Shown piece after piece: positions 1 to 8,425 of a DNA stretch of 20,719 nt; the stretch's first letter is position 1; each line of letters starts with the position of its first letter. Origin of the DNA: Lachnospiraceae bacterium UBA3820 (GTDB taxonomy: Bacteria; Bacillota; Clostridia; Lachnospirales; Lachnospiraceae); NCBI GenBank assembly GCA_002369325.1, contig DFDU01000016.1:1-20719 (forward strand), written 5' to 3'. A model generated the notes under the pieces. That model worked only from the letters and a program-made list of their open reading frames with translations, was not told the origin of the DNA and did not search any database. The position numbers were made by a program, and so were the translations under genes.

Positions 1-1235
1 AGCAGAGCATAGAGCAGAGTCTTTCTACATTTTCTTCGCATATGAGTAATATCGTATATATCATTGATCATGCGAGCATGAATTCGCTTTGCCTCTTTGA
101 TGAGCTGGGAGGAGGAACGGATCCCGTTGAGGGTGCCGCACTTGCGATAGCCATTCTTAATCACCTTAAAAATATGGGTGCCAGATGTATGGCCACGACT
201 CATTACAGTGAATTGAAAACTTATGCTCTTTCAACCGACGGAGTAGAAAATGCTTCATGTGAATTTGATATAAAAACTCTTCAGCCGACATACAAGCTTA
301 TGATTGGTATACCCGGTAAATCAAACGCTTTTGCCATTTCAAAAAAGCTTGGCCTTCCGGATTATATCATTGATTCCGCAAAGGAAAATGTGGATTCGGA
401 CAGCGTGGATATGGAGAGCCTTATAGCAGATCTTGAGAAGAGTAAAAAATCGATCGAAGAAGACGAACGTGCTATAGAGCAATATAAAAAAGAAGTAGAA
501 GAATTAAAACTAAGTCTCGAAGAAAAAGAGAAAAATATAAAAGAAAAGAAAGCGGATATTCTTGCCGAAGCAAGAATGGAGGCTTCAGAAATAATAGATG
601 AAGCAAAGGAGCTTGCCGATAAGACAATTCGCGATTATAACAAATGGCGCAATAATCCTGAAAAAGCAGATATGAGGATTATGGAGGAAAAAAGAGGTAA
701 GCTTCGTGATAAGCTTAAGAGCTATGATCAGGGAGGAAAGAAGGAAGTACCTAAACGTACCTCGCATCATAAAGCGAAGGATTTTCATATAGGTGATATG
801 GTTGAGGTTATAAGCATGGACGCAAGAGGAACCATAACCGCGCTTCCGGATGCTAACGGAATAGCGGGAGTTAAAATGGGAATTCTTAACTCGAGACTGC
901 CGATAAGCGATCTTATCATAATACCTGATGAAAAGCCGAAACAAAGCTATGGCGTTAAGGCTAAAAATTCAGCCATAAAGGGCAAGGCGATGTTTATATC
1001 GCCTGAGATAAATGTTATCGGAAAGACAGTAGACGAAGCAATTTCACTTATAGATAAATACCTTGATGACGCGGCACTTTCGCATCTTGAAAAGGTAACG
1101 ATAATTCATGGAAAGGGTACCGGTGCATTAAGAAACGGAATACATCAATACCTTAAAACACATCCGCTTGTAAAATCTTTCAGAGCCGGTGAATACGGTG
1201 AAGGAGAATACGGAGTAACGATAGTTGAATTTTAA
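1..1235 (+). CDS. mutS2: MutS2 family ATPase/nuclease, C-terminal part (5' end outside window)
   Basis: The coding phase opens at base 3 and is already inside the ATPase domain, so the start lies upstream of the window and about 410 of the usual ~790 codons are present. The Walker B/D-loop region DELGGGTDP begins at base 99 and the H-loop THYSELK at about 198. A long charged coiled-coil follows (about 400-720), then a small beta-rich domain, then a C-terminal Smr domain (about 1000-1232) with an intact HGKGTG at 1107-1124. MutS2 proteins bind branched DNA or stalled and collided ribosomes and do not act in mismatch repair. The Smr LDLRG motif reads INVIG here (1008-1022), so nuclease activity is uncertain. 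The next gene starts 18 bases downstream, suggesting co-transcription. Family assignment is firm; the in vivo role is inferred from the family. Confidence 0.93.
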   Translation, partial: QSIEQSLSTFSSHMSNIVYIIDHASMNSLCLFDELGGGTDPVEGAALAIAILNHLKNMGARCMATTHYSELKTYALSTDGVENASCEFDIKTLQPTYKLMIGIPGKSNAFAISKKLGLPDYIIDSAKENVDSDSVDMESLIADLEKSKKSIEEDERAIEQYKKEVEELKLSLEEKEKNIKEKKADILAEARMEASEIIDEAKELADKTIRDYNKWRNNPEKADMRIMEEKRGKLRDKLKSYDQGGKKEVPKRTSHHKAKDFHIGDMVEVISMDARGTITALPDANGIAGVKMGILNSRLPISDLIIIPDEKPKQSYGVKAKNSAIKGKAMFISPEINVIGKTVDEAISLIDKYLDDAALSHLEKVTIIHGKGTGALRNGIHQYLKTHPLVKSFRAGEYGEGEYGVTIVEF

Positions 1236-1253
1236 ATATGCAGGGAGGTTATT

Positions 1254-1964
1254 ATGGATAAACAAAAAATACTTATCGTAGACGATGATGAAAATATCGC
1301 AGAGCTTATTTCGTTATATCTGACTAAAGAATGCTTTGATACGGAGATAGCATATAACGGAAGAGATGCTCTTGGTCTCGTTAAAAGCTTTAATCCAAAT
1401 CTTGTATTGCTGGATATAATGCTCCCTGACATAGACGGATATGAGGTATGTACCGAAATAAGAAAGACTCTTCAGATACCGATAATAATGCTTTCGGCAA
1501 AAGGAGAGATATTTGACAAGGTGCTTGGTCTTAAGATAGGTGCAGATGATTATATGATTAAGCCGTTTGATTCAAACGAGCTTGTAGCAAGAGTTAAGGC
1601 TGTACTAAGAAGGGCAAATTATACACCTGAGAGAAATACGATAGCTGTTGATACGGATCATAACGGTGATTTCGTGGAATACAACGGATTGCTTGTAAAT
1701 ATTACAAATTATACCGTTATATTTGAGGGACGGCAGGTTGAGATGCCGCCTAAGGAACTTGAGCTTTTGTATTTTCTTGCGAGACATCCTAATCAGGTTT
1801 TCACAAGAGATCAGCTTCTTGACAAGCTTTGGGGATATGAATTTGTCGGTGATTCGAGAACCGTTGATGTACATATTAAGAGACTCAGAGAAAAGATACA
1901 TGATGGAAGTAATTGGGCGATAACCACTGTTTGGGGTAAGGGTTATAAGTTTGAGGTGAGATAA
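1254..1964 (+). CDS. OmpR/PhoB-family two-component response regulator
   Basis: This 236-residue transcription factor has an N-terminal receiver (about 1-120) and a C-terminal winged-helix DNA-binding domain (about 138-234). The acidic pocket is DDDE near residues 9-12, the phosphoacceptor is D54 in LLDIMLPDIDG, and the conserved lysine is K103 in the IKPF motif. The C-terminal half shows the usual PPKELELL, the TRDQLLDKLWG recognition region and RTVDVHIKRLREK. A strong AGGGAGG site sits about 7 bases before the ATG. The gene ends 3 bases before the cognate kinase gene, so the pair should be translated together. Target genes cannot be told from sequence. The family is widely used for cell-envelope, phosphate or antibiotic responses, and nothing here chooses among them. 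Confidence 0.95.
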   Translation: MDKQKILIVDDDENIAELISLYLTKECFDTEIAYNGRDALGLVKSFNPNLVLLDIMLPDIDGYEVCTEIRKTLQIPIIMLSAKGEIFDKVLGLKIGADDYMIKPFDSNELVARVKAVLRRANYTPERNTIAVDTDHNGDFVEYNGLLVNITNYTVIFEGRQVEMPPKELELLYFLARHPNQVFTRDQLLDKLWGYEFVGDSRTVDVHIKRLREKIHDGSNWAITTVWGKGYKFEVR

Positions 1965-1967
1965 CAT

Positions 1968-3422
1968 TTGAAACGTTCGTTATTTGATAAAATATTTTTG
2001 GGATTTCTGTTTTTGTCAATAGCGCTTTTTATTTTTGTTGTTGTTTATTCGACATTTACAACAAGAAGATTGATGGTTAGAGAAAAATCGGAAGTCCTTA
2101 CCAATGAGGCGTTGCTTATTGCCGATCAGACGGTTGCTGATTATTTACAGGGAAATATAAGTCACAGTCAGCTTATAAATAACCTTGATTATTACAGTGA
2201 GACGCTGGCGGCCAGCATATGGATAGCTGATGAAAAGGGAATAGTAGTTGCTTATTCAAGAGCATCCTCGCATCCCGGTGCACCAAAAAATGTTTTGTTT
2301 TTGAATCAGGATTTTGATTTAAATACAACGCAGACATTTTCGGGGAATTTTTTCGGACACTTTGATAGGGACGTCGTAACCGTGGCTATACCGATTAAGG
2401 TTAACGATGCTCCAAAGGGAATGATATTGATGCATTCCACTGAAGAGGAATTAAAGGATCTGCAGGGGAAAATAATTCAGGCAATCTATGTACCGTTTCT
2501 GGTTATGCTTATAATTTCATTTGCGGTACTCGGACTTATATCCGGACGAATAATGCGACCTATAATGAAAATAAATGCTGCTGCGGAGCAATACTCAAAA
2601 GGAAACTTTGATGTAAAGCTTAATATAAAATCTGATAACGAAATCGGACAATTGGCTTCATCTTTGGAATATATGGCTTCCGAGCTTTCAAAGCTGGAGG
2701 AGTACAGAAAAGATTTCATATCAAATATTTCGCATGATTTCAGATCACCGCTTACATCCATAAAGGGTTATGTTCAGGCTATTCAGGATGGAACCATACC
2801 GCCGGAAAAACAGGATAGATATCTGAATATCATAGTAAATGAAACAAACCGCCTTTCCAAACTGACAACAGGCTTGCTGGAACTTAATAAATTTGATTCC
2901 TATGGAATATGGCTTGTGGCAAAGGATTTCGATGTGCTCGAGCTTGTACGTATGGTAATGAATTCGTACGAGGGCAAGTGTATCGAAAAAGGTGTTAAGA
3001 TATGGCTCAACAATCATTGCGAAAAAACTATGGTTCGCGGAGATAAAACAAAGATTCAGCAGGTTATTTACAATCTTGTAGATAATGCATTGAAATTTAC
3101 ACCGGAGGGTAAAAGTATTTACATAACACTCACGGATAAAAACGATAAATTATTTGTATCGGTTAAAGATGAAGGCTGTGGAATCCCTAAGGATGATATA
3201 CAAAAGATATGGGTACGTTTCTATAAAGCCGATGCTTCACGAGGAAAGGACAAGCTGGGAACTGGTCTCGGGCTTTCTATTACGAAGGAGATTATTAAGG
3301 CTCATAATGAGAACATAACTGTTGTAAGTACGGAAGGTGTAGGAACGGAGTTTACTTTCTCACTTGCGAAGTCTTCTGTTGATAAAGAAACAAATACAGA
3401 AATATTAGTTGGAAACAAATAA
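1968..3422 (+). CDS. Membrane sensor histidine kinase (HAMP-HisKA-HATPase), partner of the upstream regulator
   Basis: The protein has 484 residues and starts at a TTG. A GAGGTGAG site lies in the last codons of the response regulator gene, which is typical of translational coupling. It has an N-terminal TM helix (about 9-32), an extracytoplasmic sensor domain of about 130 residues, a second TM helix (about 170-192), a HAMP linker, a HisKA domain with phosphoacceptor H256 in SHDFRSP, and a complete HATPase_c domain. The ATPase has the N-box (NLVDNALKFTP), the G1 box (DEGCGIP), the F-box region and G2 (GTGLGLSI). All catalytic motifs are present, so it should be an active kinase. The ligand of the outer domain is unknown. 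A few polar, non-conserved residues follow the ATPase. It presumably phosphorylates D54 of the adjacent regulator. Confidence 0.94.
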   Translation: MKRSLFDKIFLGFLFLSIALFIFVVVYSTFTTRRLMVREKSEVLTNEALLIADQTVADYLQGNISHSQLINNLDYYSETLAASIWIADEKGIVVAYSRASSHPGAPKNVLFLNQDFDLNTTQTFSGNFFGHFDRDVVTVAIPIKVNDAPKGMILMHSTEEELKDLQGKIIQAIYVPFLVMLIISFAVLGLISGRIMRPIMKINAAAEQYSKGNFDVKLNIKSDNEIGQLASSLEYMASELSKLEEYRKDFISNISHDFRSPLTSIKGYVQAIQDGTIPPEKQDRYLNIIVNETNRLSKLTTGLLELNKFDSYGIWLVAKDFDVLELVRMVMNSYEGKCIEKGVKIWLNNHCEKTMVRGDKTKIQQVIYNLVDNALKFTPEGKSIYITLTDKNDKLFVSVKDEGCGIPKDDIQKIWVRFYKADASRGKDKLGTGLGLSITKEIIKAHNENITVVSTEGVGTEFTFSLAKSSVDKETNTEILVGNK

Positions 3423-3443
3423 AGAATCCGGAAAGGAACAGAC

Positions 3444-4388
3444 ATGAATTATATCAATGAATTAAGAGAAGGCGAAAATATTTCGGAGGTTTATCTCTGT
3501 AAAAACAAAACGCAGGCAACGACAAAAGCAGGAAAGAATTATTACAGCATAATACTTCAGGATAAGACAGGAGTTGTTGACGGTAAGGTTTGGGAATTAA
3601 ATAACGGAATAGAGCATTTCGAGACAATGGACTTTATTCATATCGAGGCACAGGTTACGTCTTTTAACAATGCCCTGCAGCTTAATATCAAAAGAATAAG
3701 AAGAGCCAATGAGGGTGAATACGATCAGGAGGATTATTTCCCTGCTTCAAAAAAGGATGTTAAGTCGATGTATGACGAATTGCTGGCTGTCGTTGATTCT
3801 GTCAAGGAAGAACATTTAAATAAAGTTCTTAAGATGTTCTTCGTGGAGGATGAAAATTTTATAAAGGAATTTAAAAATCACTCGGCGGCAAAGTCTATTC
3901 ATCATGGATTTATAGGCGGACTTCTGGAGCATTCCCTGTCGGTTGCAAAGCTTTGTATATATATTGCCGATAATTATCCTATTATAAAAAGAGATTTGCT
4001 TGTGACGGCTGCGTTGCTCCATGATATAGGAAAGGTAAAGGAACTTTCGTCCTTCCCTGAAAATGATTATACGGATGAGGGTCAATTTATCGGACATATA
4101 GTTATGGGAACCATGATGGTTGAAGAAAAAATAAAGTCTATAGAAGGATTTCCGACGGTACTCGGAAATGAGCTTAAGCATTGTATTTTGGCACATCACG
4201 GAGAGCTTGAATTCGGTTCGCCTAAAAAACCGGCTTTAATTGAGGCTCTTGCACTTGCTCATGCCGATAATCTTGACGCTAAGCTTGAAACCTTTAAAGA
4301 ACTTATAGATTCAAATAACGGGAAAAAGGATTGGCTCGGATACAGTAAAATGTTTGATGCCAATGTAAGATTGACAGAAGATATGTAA
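3444..4388 (+). CDS. yhaM: YhaM-type 3'-5' exoribonuclease (OB-fold plus HD domain)
   Basis: At 314 residues this matches the size of Bacillus YhaM. An N-terminal OB-fold nucleic-acid-binding domain (about 14-95) is followed by an HD phosphohydrolase domain. The metal ligands include the histidines of SIHHGFIGGLLEHS, the H193-D194 pair in LLHDIGK, the histidines in CILAHHGE, and the aspartate in ALAHADNLDAK. Known family members degrade single-stranded RNA or DNA 3' to 5' in a Mn-dependent manner and take part in RNA turnover. GGAAAGG lies 7 bases before the ATG, 21 bases after the kinase gene, so it probably belongs to the same transcript. It has no evident functional link to the galactose genes that follow. 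The last codons contain a promoter-like sequence (see 4371-4399). Confidence 0.9.
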   Translation: MNYINELREGENISEVYLCKNKTQATTKAGKNYYSIILQDKTGVVDGKVWELNNGIEHFETMDFIHIEAQVTSFNNALQLNIKRIRRANEGEYDQEDYFPASKKDVKSMYDELLAVVDSVKEEHLNKVLKMFFVEDENFIKEFKNHSAAKSIHHGFIGGLLEHSLSVAKLCIYIADNYPIIKRDLLVTAALLHDIGKVKELSSFPENDYTDEGQFIGHIVMGTMMVEEKIKSIEGFPTVLGNELKHCILAHHGELEFGSPKKPALIEALALAHADNLDAKLETFKELIDSNNGKKDWLGYSKMFDANVRLTEDM

Positions 4389-4399
4389 ATATCAAGAAT
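4371..4399 (+). promoter_or_regulatory. Possible sigma-A promoter for the gal genes
   Basis: A perfect -35 hexamer TTGACA (4371-4376) is followed after exactly 17 bases by AAGAAT (4394-4399), four of six matches to TATAAT. It overlaps the end of yhaM and would start RNA roughly 35 bases before galE. It is an inference from sequence match and position, and such matches arise by chance in AT-rich DNA. Confidence 0.3.
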
Positions 4400-4439
4400 G
4401 AATTTATTCGACAAAAAAGATGAGAGGGAGGATAATGAT

Positions 4440-5462
4440 ATGACGATTTTGGTTACCGGTGGTGCCGGATACATAGGAAGCCATACCTGCGTAGAGCTTT
4501 TAAATGAAGGTTATGATGTTGTTGTAGTCGATAACCTTTATAATTCAAGTAAGAAGGCACTTGACAGAGTTGAACAGATTACAGAAAAAAAGGTTAAATT
4601 TTATGAAGCCGATATATGTGATTTGGATGCAATGAATAAGGTTATGGATGAGAATAAGATAGATTGTGTTATTCATTTTGCAGGCCTTAAGGCAGTTGGA
4701 GAATCGGTTGAAAAGCCGCTTGAGTATTATCAAAACAATATAGGCGGAACGCTTACTCTTTGTGATGCTTTAAGAAAGCATAATGTTAAAAATTTGATTT
4801 TTTCTTCATCCGCAACCGTATATGGAGATCCTGCTTTTATACCTATTACAGAAGAATGTCCGAAGGGCGTTTGTACGAATCCTTACGGCTGGACAAAACA
4901 TATGATAGAGCAGATTCTTACAGATTTACATACCGCTGATAAGAATTGGAATATAATACTTCTCCGTTACTTTAATCCTATCGGAGCTCATGAAAGCGGA
5001 CTTATAGGAGAGGATCCAAAGGGTATACCCAATAATCTCGTTCCTTACGTAGCTCAGGTGGCTATAGGAAAAAGAGATGTACTTGGCGTGTTCGGTGATG
5101 ATTATGATACACCTGACGGAACCTGTATCAGAGATTATATACATGTGGTTGACCTTGCGAAAGGACATGTGGCAGCAATTAATAAAATTAAAGAAAATCC
5201 GGGAGTAAAGGTTTATAACCTCGGAACGGGAAACGGACAAAGTGTACTTGATGTAGTAAAAGCATTTGGAAAGGCATGCGGACATGAAGTGCCTTATGTT
5301 ATAAAGCCAAGACGTGCGGGAGATGTTCCGGTGTGTTATTCGGATGCAAGCCTTGCGTTAAAGGAACTTGGATGGAAAGCGGAGTACGGTATAGATGAGA
5401 TGTGTGCATCTTCCTGGAAATGGCAGAGCATGAATCCGGACGGTTATAATACTGCCGATTAG
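4440..5462 (+). CDS. galE: UDP-glucose 4-epimerase
   Basis: This 340-residue short-chain dehydrogenase-fold enzyme interconverts UDP-galactose and UDP-glucose with bound NAD. The NAD-binding TGGAGYIG motif is at the very N-terminus. The catalytic set is S122-S124 (SSSATVYG), Y149 and K153 (YGWTK), at the same numbering as in the E. coli enzyme. The C-terminal half carries the substrate-binding NLVPYVAQVA and the DGTCIRDYIHV segment. I chose the ATG at 4440 because a GGGAGG site lies about 8 bases upstream and the Rossmann fold begins at once. An in-frame ATG at 4398 would add 14 polar residues with no good ribosome site. It is the first gene of a galE-galK-galT set on the same strand. Confidence 0.97.
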   Translation: MTILVTGGAGYIGSHTCVELLNEGYDVVVVDNLYNSSKKALDRVEQITEKKVKFYEADICDLDAMNKVMDENKIDCVIHFAGLKAVGESVEKPLEYYQNNIGGTLTLCDALRKHNVKNLIFSSSATVYGDPAFIPITEECPKGVCTNPYGWTKHMIEQILTDLHTADKNWNIILLRYFNPIGAHESGLIGEDPKGIPNNLVPYVAQVAIGKRDVLGVFGDDYDTPDGTCIRDYIHVVDLAKGHVAAINKIKENPGVKVYNLGTGNGQSVLDVVKAFGKACGHEVPYVIKPRRAGDVPVCYSDASLALKELGWKAEYGIDEMCASSWKWQSMNPDGYNTAD

Positions 5463-5533
5463 ATAATGACTGTTACAGTAGAGGTAAAATCAACAGGTAA
5501 AACACCTTGATAAAGCTTGTAAAGGGGAATTGG

Positions 5534-6826
5534 ATGAAAAAAATAAATGAGCTTTCAAATTATATAAAAGAAGGTAAGCTTGATGAAAAGCTTAAGGATA
5601 TATATGTAGATGGAAATAAGCTTGCTTACCAGAGAGACAGATATGTCGAGGCACTTTCGGAATATGCACGGATATTTGCAAACGGAAACGGTGATGCGGA
5701 GGTTTCAATATACAGTGCACCCGGAAGAAGTGAGATAGGCGGTAATCATACCGATCATCAGCATGGTAATGTACTTGCGGCATCTATTAATGATGATGCA
5801 CTTGCGATTGTTGGAAATAAAAATAGTGATAAGGTAAGAGTTTTATCCAGGGGCTATGATATGATAACCATTGATATGGATAAGCTTGAAAAGAATAACA
5901 GTGAAGAGGGTACGACCGTTGCGATTATAAAGGGCGTTATATATGGCATAAAACAGGCCGGTTATGAAGTAGGCGGTTTTGATGCTTATATTACAAGTGA
6001 TGTACTTAGCGGCTCGGGTCTTTCATCATCCGCAGCCTTTGAAACTATTATCGGAACCATCATATCAGGTATGTATAATGAAATGAATATTGATGCCGTG
6101 GAAATAGCAAAGCTTGGTCAGTATGCTGAAAATGTATATTTCGGTAAGCCTTGCGGTCTTATGGATCAGATGGCATGCTCTGTTGGAAGTCTTTGTCAGA
6201 TAGATTTTAAGGATCCTGAAAATCCTGTTATAGACAGGGTTGAGTTTGATTTGGCAGTGCAGGGCTATAGCCTTTGTATAACCGATACAAAGGGCTCCCA
6301 TGCGGATCTTACACCTGATTATGCTGCCGTACCTTTTGAGATGAAGCAGGCAGCAGCATGCTTTGGAAAAGAGGTATTAAGAGATGTAAGCAAAGAAGAG
6401 CTTATGTCCGGAATAAACAAAATAAGAAAAGAATGCGGTGACAGAGCGGCACTTCGCGCACTTCATTTTGTAGCGGAGGATGAGCGCGCGGTACTTGAAG
6501 CAAAGGCATTAAAGGAAGGTAATTTTGATGAATTCTTAAAGCTGTTTAAGGCTTCCGGAGATTCGTCATTTAAATATCTTCAAAATGTATATACAAACCG
6601 TGATGTTATGCATCAAAATGTATCCGTAGGTTTGTGTGTCAGTGAGGCTGTGCTCGGAAATTCAGGCGTGGCAAGAGTTCACGGTGGAGGATTTGCGGGA
6701 ACTATGCAGGCATTTGTTAAAAATGAAAAGGTAGAGGAATATAAAAAGGCAATGGATGAGCTTTATGGTGAAGGCTCATGTAATGTGCTTATGATAAGAA
6801 AGTACGGTGGAATCAAGGTTGCTTAG
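5534..6826 (+). CDS. galK: Galactokinase
   Basis: This GHMP-family kinase of 430 residues makes galactose 1-phosphate from galactose and ATP. The galactokinase signature appears as GRSEIGGNHTDHQHG, a variant of the usual GRxNLIGEHTDY. The ATP-binding GSGLSSSAA motif, the catalytic aspartate D211 in GLMDQM and the C-terminal glycine motif ARVHGGGFAGT are all present. It is somewhat longer than the ~390-residue E. coli enzyme because of an N-terminal helix-rich extension. The start at 5534 is preceded by AAAGGGG at 7 bases. A TTG at 5507 is in frame but has no ribosome site. The gap from galE is about 70 bases. Confidence 0.95.
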   Translation: MKKINELSNYIKEGKLDEKLKDIYVDGNKLAYQRDRYVEALSEYARIFANGNGDAEVSIYSAPGRSEIGGNHTDHQHGNVLAASINDDALAIVGNKNSDKVRVLSRGYDMITIDMDKLEKNNSEEGTTVAIIKGVIYGIKQAGYEVGGFDAYITSDVLSGSGLSSSAAFETIIGTIISGMYNEMNIDAVEIAKLGQYAENVYFGKPCGLMDQMACSVGSLCQIDFKDPENPVIDRVEFDLAVQGYSLCITDTKGSHADLTPDYAAVPFEMKQAAACFGKEVLRDVSKEELMSGINKIRKECGDRAALRALHFVAEDERAVLEAKALKEGNFDEFLKLFKASGDSSFKYLQNVYTNRDVMHQNVSVGLCVSEAVLGNSGVARVHGGGFAGTMQAFVKNEKVEEYKKAMDELYGEGSCNVLMIRKYGGIKVA

Positions 6827-6843
6827 GCAGCTTTGGTTCCTGT

Positions 6844-6873
6844 TTGCAAATTAAAGGACGTTAAAACTATAAA
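6844..6873 (+). promoter_or_regulatory. Weak promoter-like sequence before galT
   Basis: TTGCAA (6844-6849) and TATAAA (6868-6873), spaced by 18 bases, lie in the 69-base galK-galT gap. It could give extra transcription of galT and the signalling genes behind it. The region is AT-rich, so chance is a real alternative. Confidence 0.2.
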
Positions 6874-6895
6874 TAATTCGGAAAGGTTGATGTTT

Positions 6896-8401
6896 ATGAC
6901 TGAAAAAATCAGCAGACTTATAGATGAACTTTTGAACTACGGAATAGAGTCCGGGCTTGTGGACAAAGAAGATACGATTTATACAAGAAATAAGCTTCTG
7001 GAGTTTTTTGAAGAGCAGGAATATACGGAATCGGCAGAAGATAAGATTGAAGAAAGGCAGCTTTCGGATATTCTTGAGGATATGCTTTTGGTATTGTATG
7101 AAAAAAAGATTATGCCCGAGGATACCATAACCTATAAGGATTTATATGATACCAAACTTATGGGACTTCTTACGCCGGCACCGTCTGTTGTAAGAAGAAG
7201 GTTTGCCGATGAACTTGCAAAGTCACCGAAGGAAGCTACGGATTTTTATTATGACTTTTCAAAGGCTACAAATTATATAAGAGTTGACCGAATAAAAAAG
7301 GATGAAAAATGGAAAACGAAAACAGAATTCGGAGATTTGGATATAACCATTAACTTATCCAAGCCGGAGAAAGATCCGAGGGATATAGCCAAGGCGGGAC
7401 AGGCAAAAAAATCCGGTTATCCGAGCTGTCTTTTGTGTGCTGAAAATGAAGGCTATGCAGGACATTTTTCGCATCCTGCAAGACAAAATCATCGTATAAT
7501 TCCGATTATACTCGGAAACGAAAAGTATAACCTTCAATACTCGCCTTACGTTTACTACAATGAGCATTGTATCATTTTTAATGATAAGCATATACCGATG
7601 AAAATCGATAAAGCTACATTTGCAAAGCTTCTGGATTTTGTAAGTCAGTTTCCGCATTACACGGCAGGTTCAAATGCCGATTTGCCTATAGTCGGAGGCT
7701 CCATACTAAGCCATGATCATTTCCAGGGAGGCTGCTATGAATTCCCTATGGTAAGGGCTGAATATGAAAAAGAATTTGTTGTTCCGGGCTTTGAAGATGT
7801 TCATGCCGGAATTATAAACTGGCCGTTATCAACTATAAGAATTCAATCAAAGGAAAAAGAAAGACTGGTTGAACTTGCGGATCATATACTTGGAAAGTGG
7901 CGCGGATATACTGATGAGGAAGCATTTATATTTGCTAAAACGGATGACGTACCACACAATACCATTACACCTATAGCAAGGATGAGAGGGGATCTTTTTG
8001 AACTTGATCTTGTATTGCGTAATAACATAACCACGGATGAACATCCGATGGGAGAATATCATCCGCATCCGCAGTATCATCATATAAAGAAGGAAAATAT
8101 CGGACTTATCGAAGTTATGGGGCTTGCGGTACTTCCGGCAAGACTTAAAGGTGAGATGGCTTGTCTTGAAAAGCTTATGCTTGAGGGGGCAGACTTAGAG
8201 TCTGAAGAAAGCATAGCAGCTCATGCAAAATGGGCAGTAGAATTGATGGAAAAATATGATATAATAAATGAATCAAATATTCATCAGATTATTCAGGATG
8301 AGATAGGAAAGGTGTTTGCCAAGGTACTTGAGTGTGCCGGCGTTTTCAAATGCACCGAGGAAGGAAGAAGGTATTTTGGCAGGTTTATAGATTGCTTATA
8401 A
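6896..8401 (+). CDS. galT: Galactose-1-phosphate uridylyltransferase, Firmicutes type (class 2)
   Basis: At 501 residues this is the long Gram-positive form, distinct from the ~350-residue E. coli type. It exchanges UMP between UDP-glucose and galactose 1-phosphate, completing the Leloir pathway with GalK and GalE. The active-site HPHPQ is at residues 389-393, with H391 the expected uridylylated histidine. A second histidine motif, SHDHFQGG, is near residue 273. A cysteine motif (CLLCAENEGY) lies near residue 177. The start at 6896 follows GGAAAGG (6880-6886) at about 9 bases. An ATG at 6890 is too close to that site, and a TTG at 6833 has none. The next gene begins 24 bases after the stop. 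Confidence 0.95.
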   Translation: MTEKISRLIDELLNYGIESGLVDKEDTIYTRNKLLEFFEEQEYTESAEDKIEERQLSDILEDMLLVLYEKKIMPEDTITYKDLYDTKLMGLLTPAPSVVRRRFADELAKSPKEATDFYYDFSKATNYIRVDRIKKDEKWKTKTEFGDLDITINLSKPEKDPRDIAKAGQAKKSGYPSCLLCAENEGYAGHFSHPARQNHRIIPIILGNEKYNLQYSPYVYYNEHCIIFNDKHIPMKIDKATFAKLLDFVSQFPHYTAGSNADLPIVGGSILSHDHFQGGCYEFPMVRAEYEKEFVVPGFEDVHAGIINWPLSTIRIQSKEKERLVELADHILGKWRGYTDEEAFIFAKTDDVPHNTITPIARMRGDLFELDLVLRNNITTDEHPMGEYHPHPQYHHIKKENIGLIEVMGLAVLPARLKGEMACLEKLMLEGADLESEESIAAHAKWAVELMEKYDIINESNIHQIIQDEIGKVFAKVLECAGVFKCTEEGRRYFGRFIDCL

Positions 8402-8425
8402 ATCGGGTTCTTAGGGGGTGTTAGC

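Noticed and set aside
5469..5479. Palindrome ACTGT-T-ACAGT between galE and galK as a possible operator
   Set aside because: It is only 5 bp per arm, is not placed on a promoter, and is shorter than GalR/LacI-type operators. No second copy was seen.
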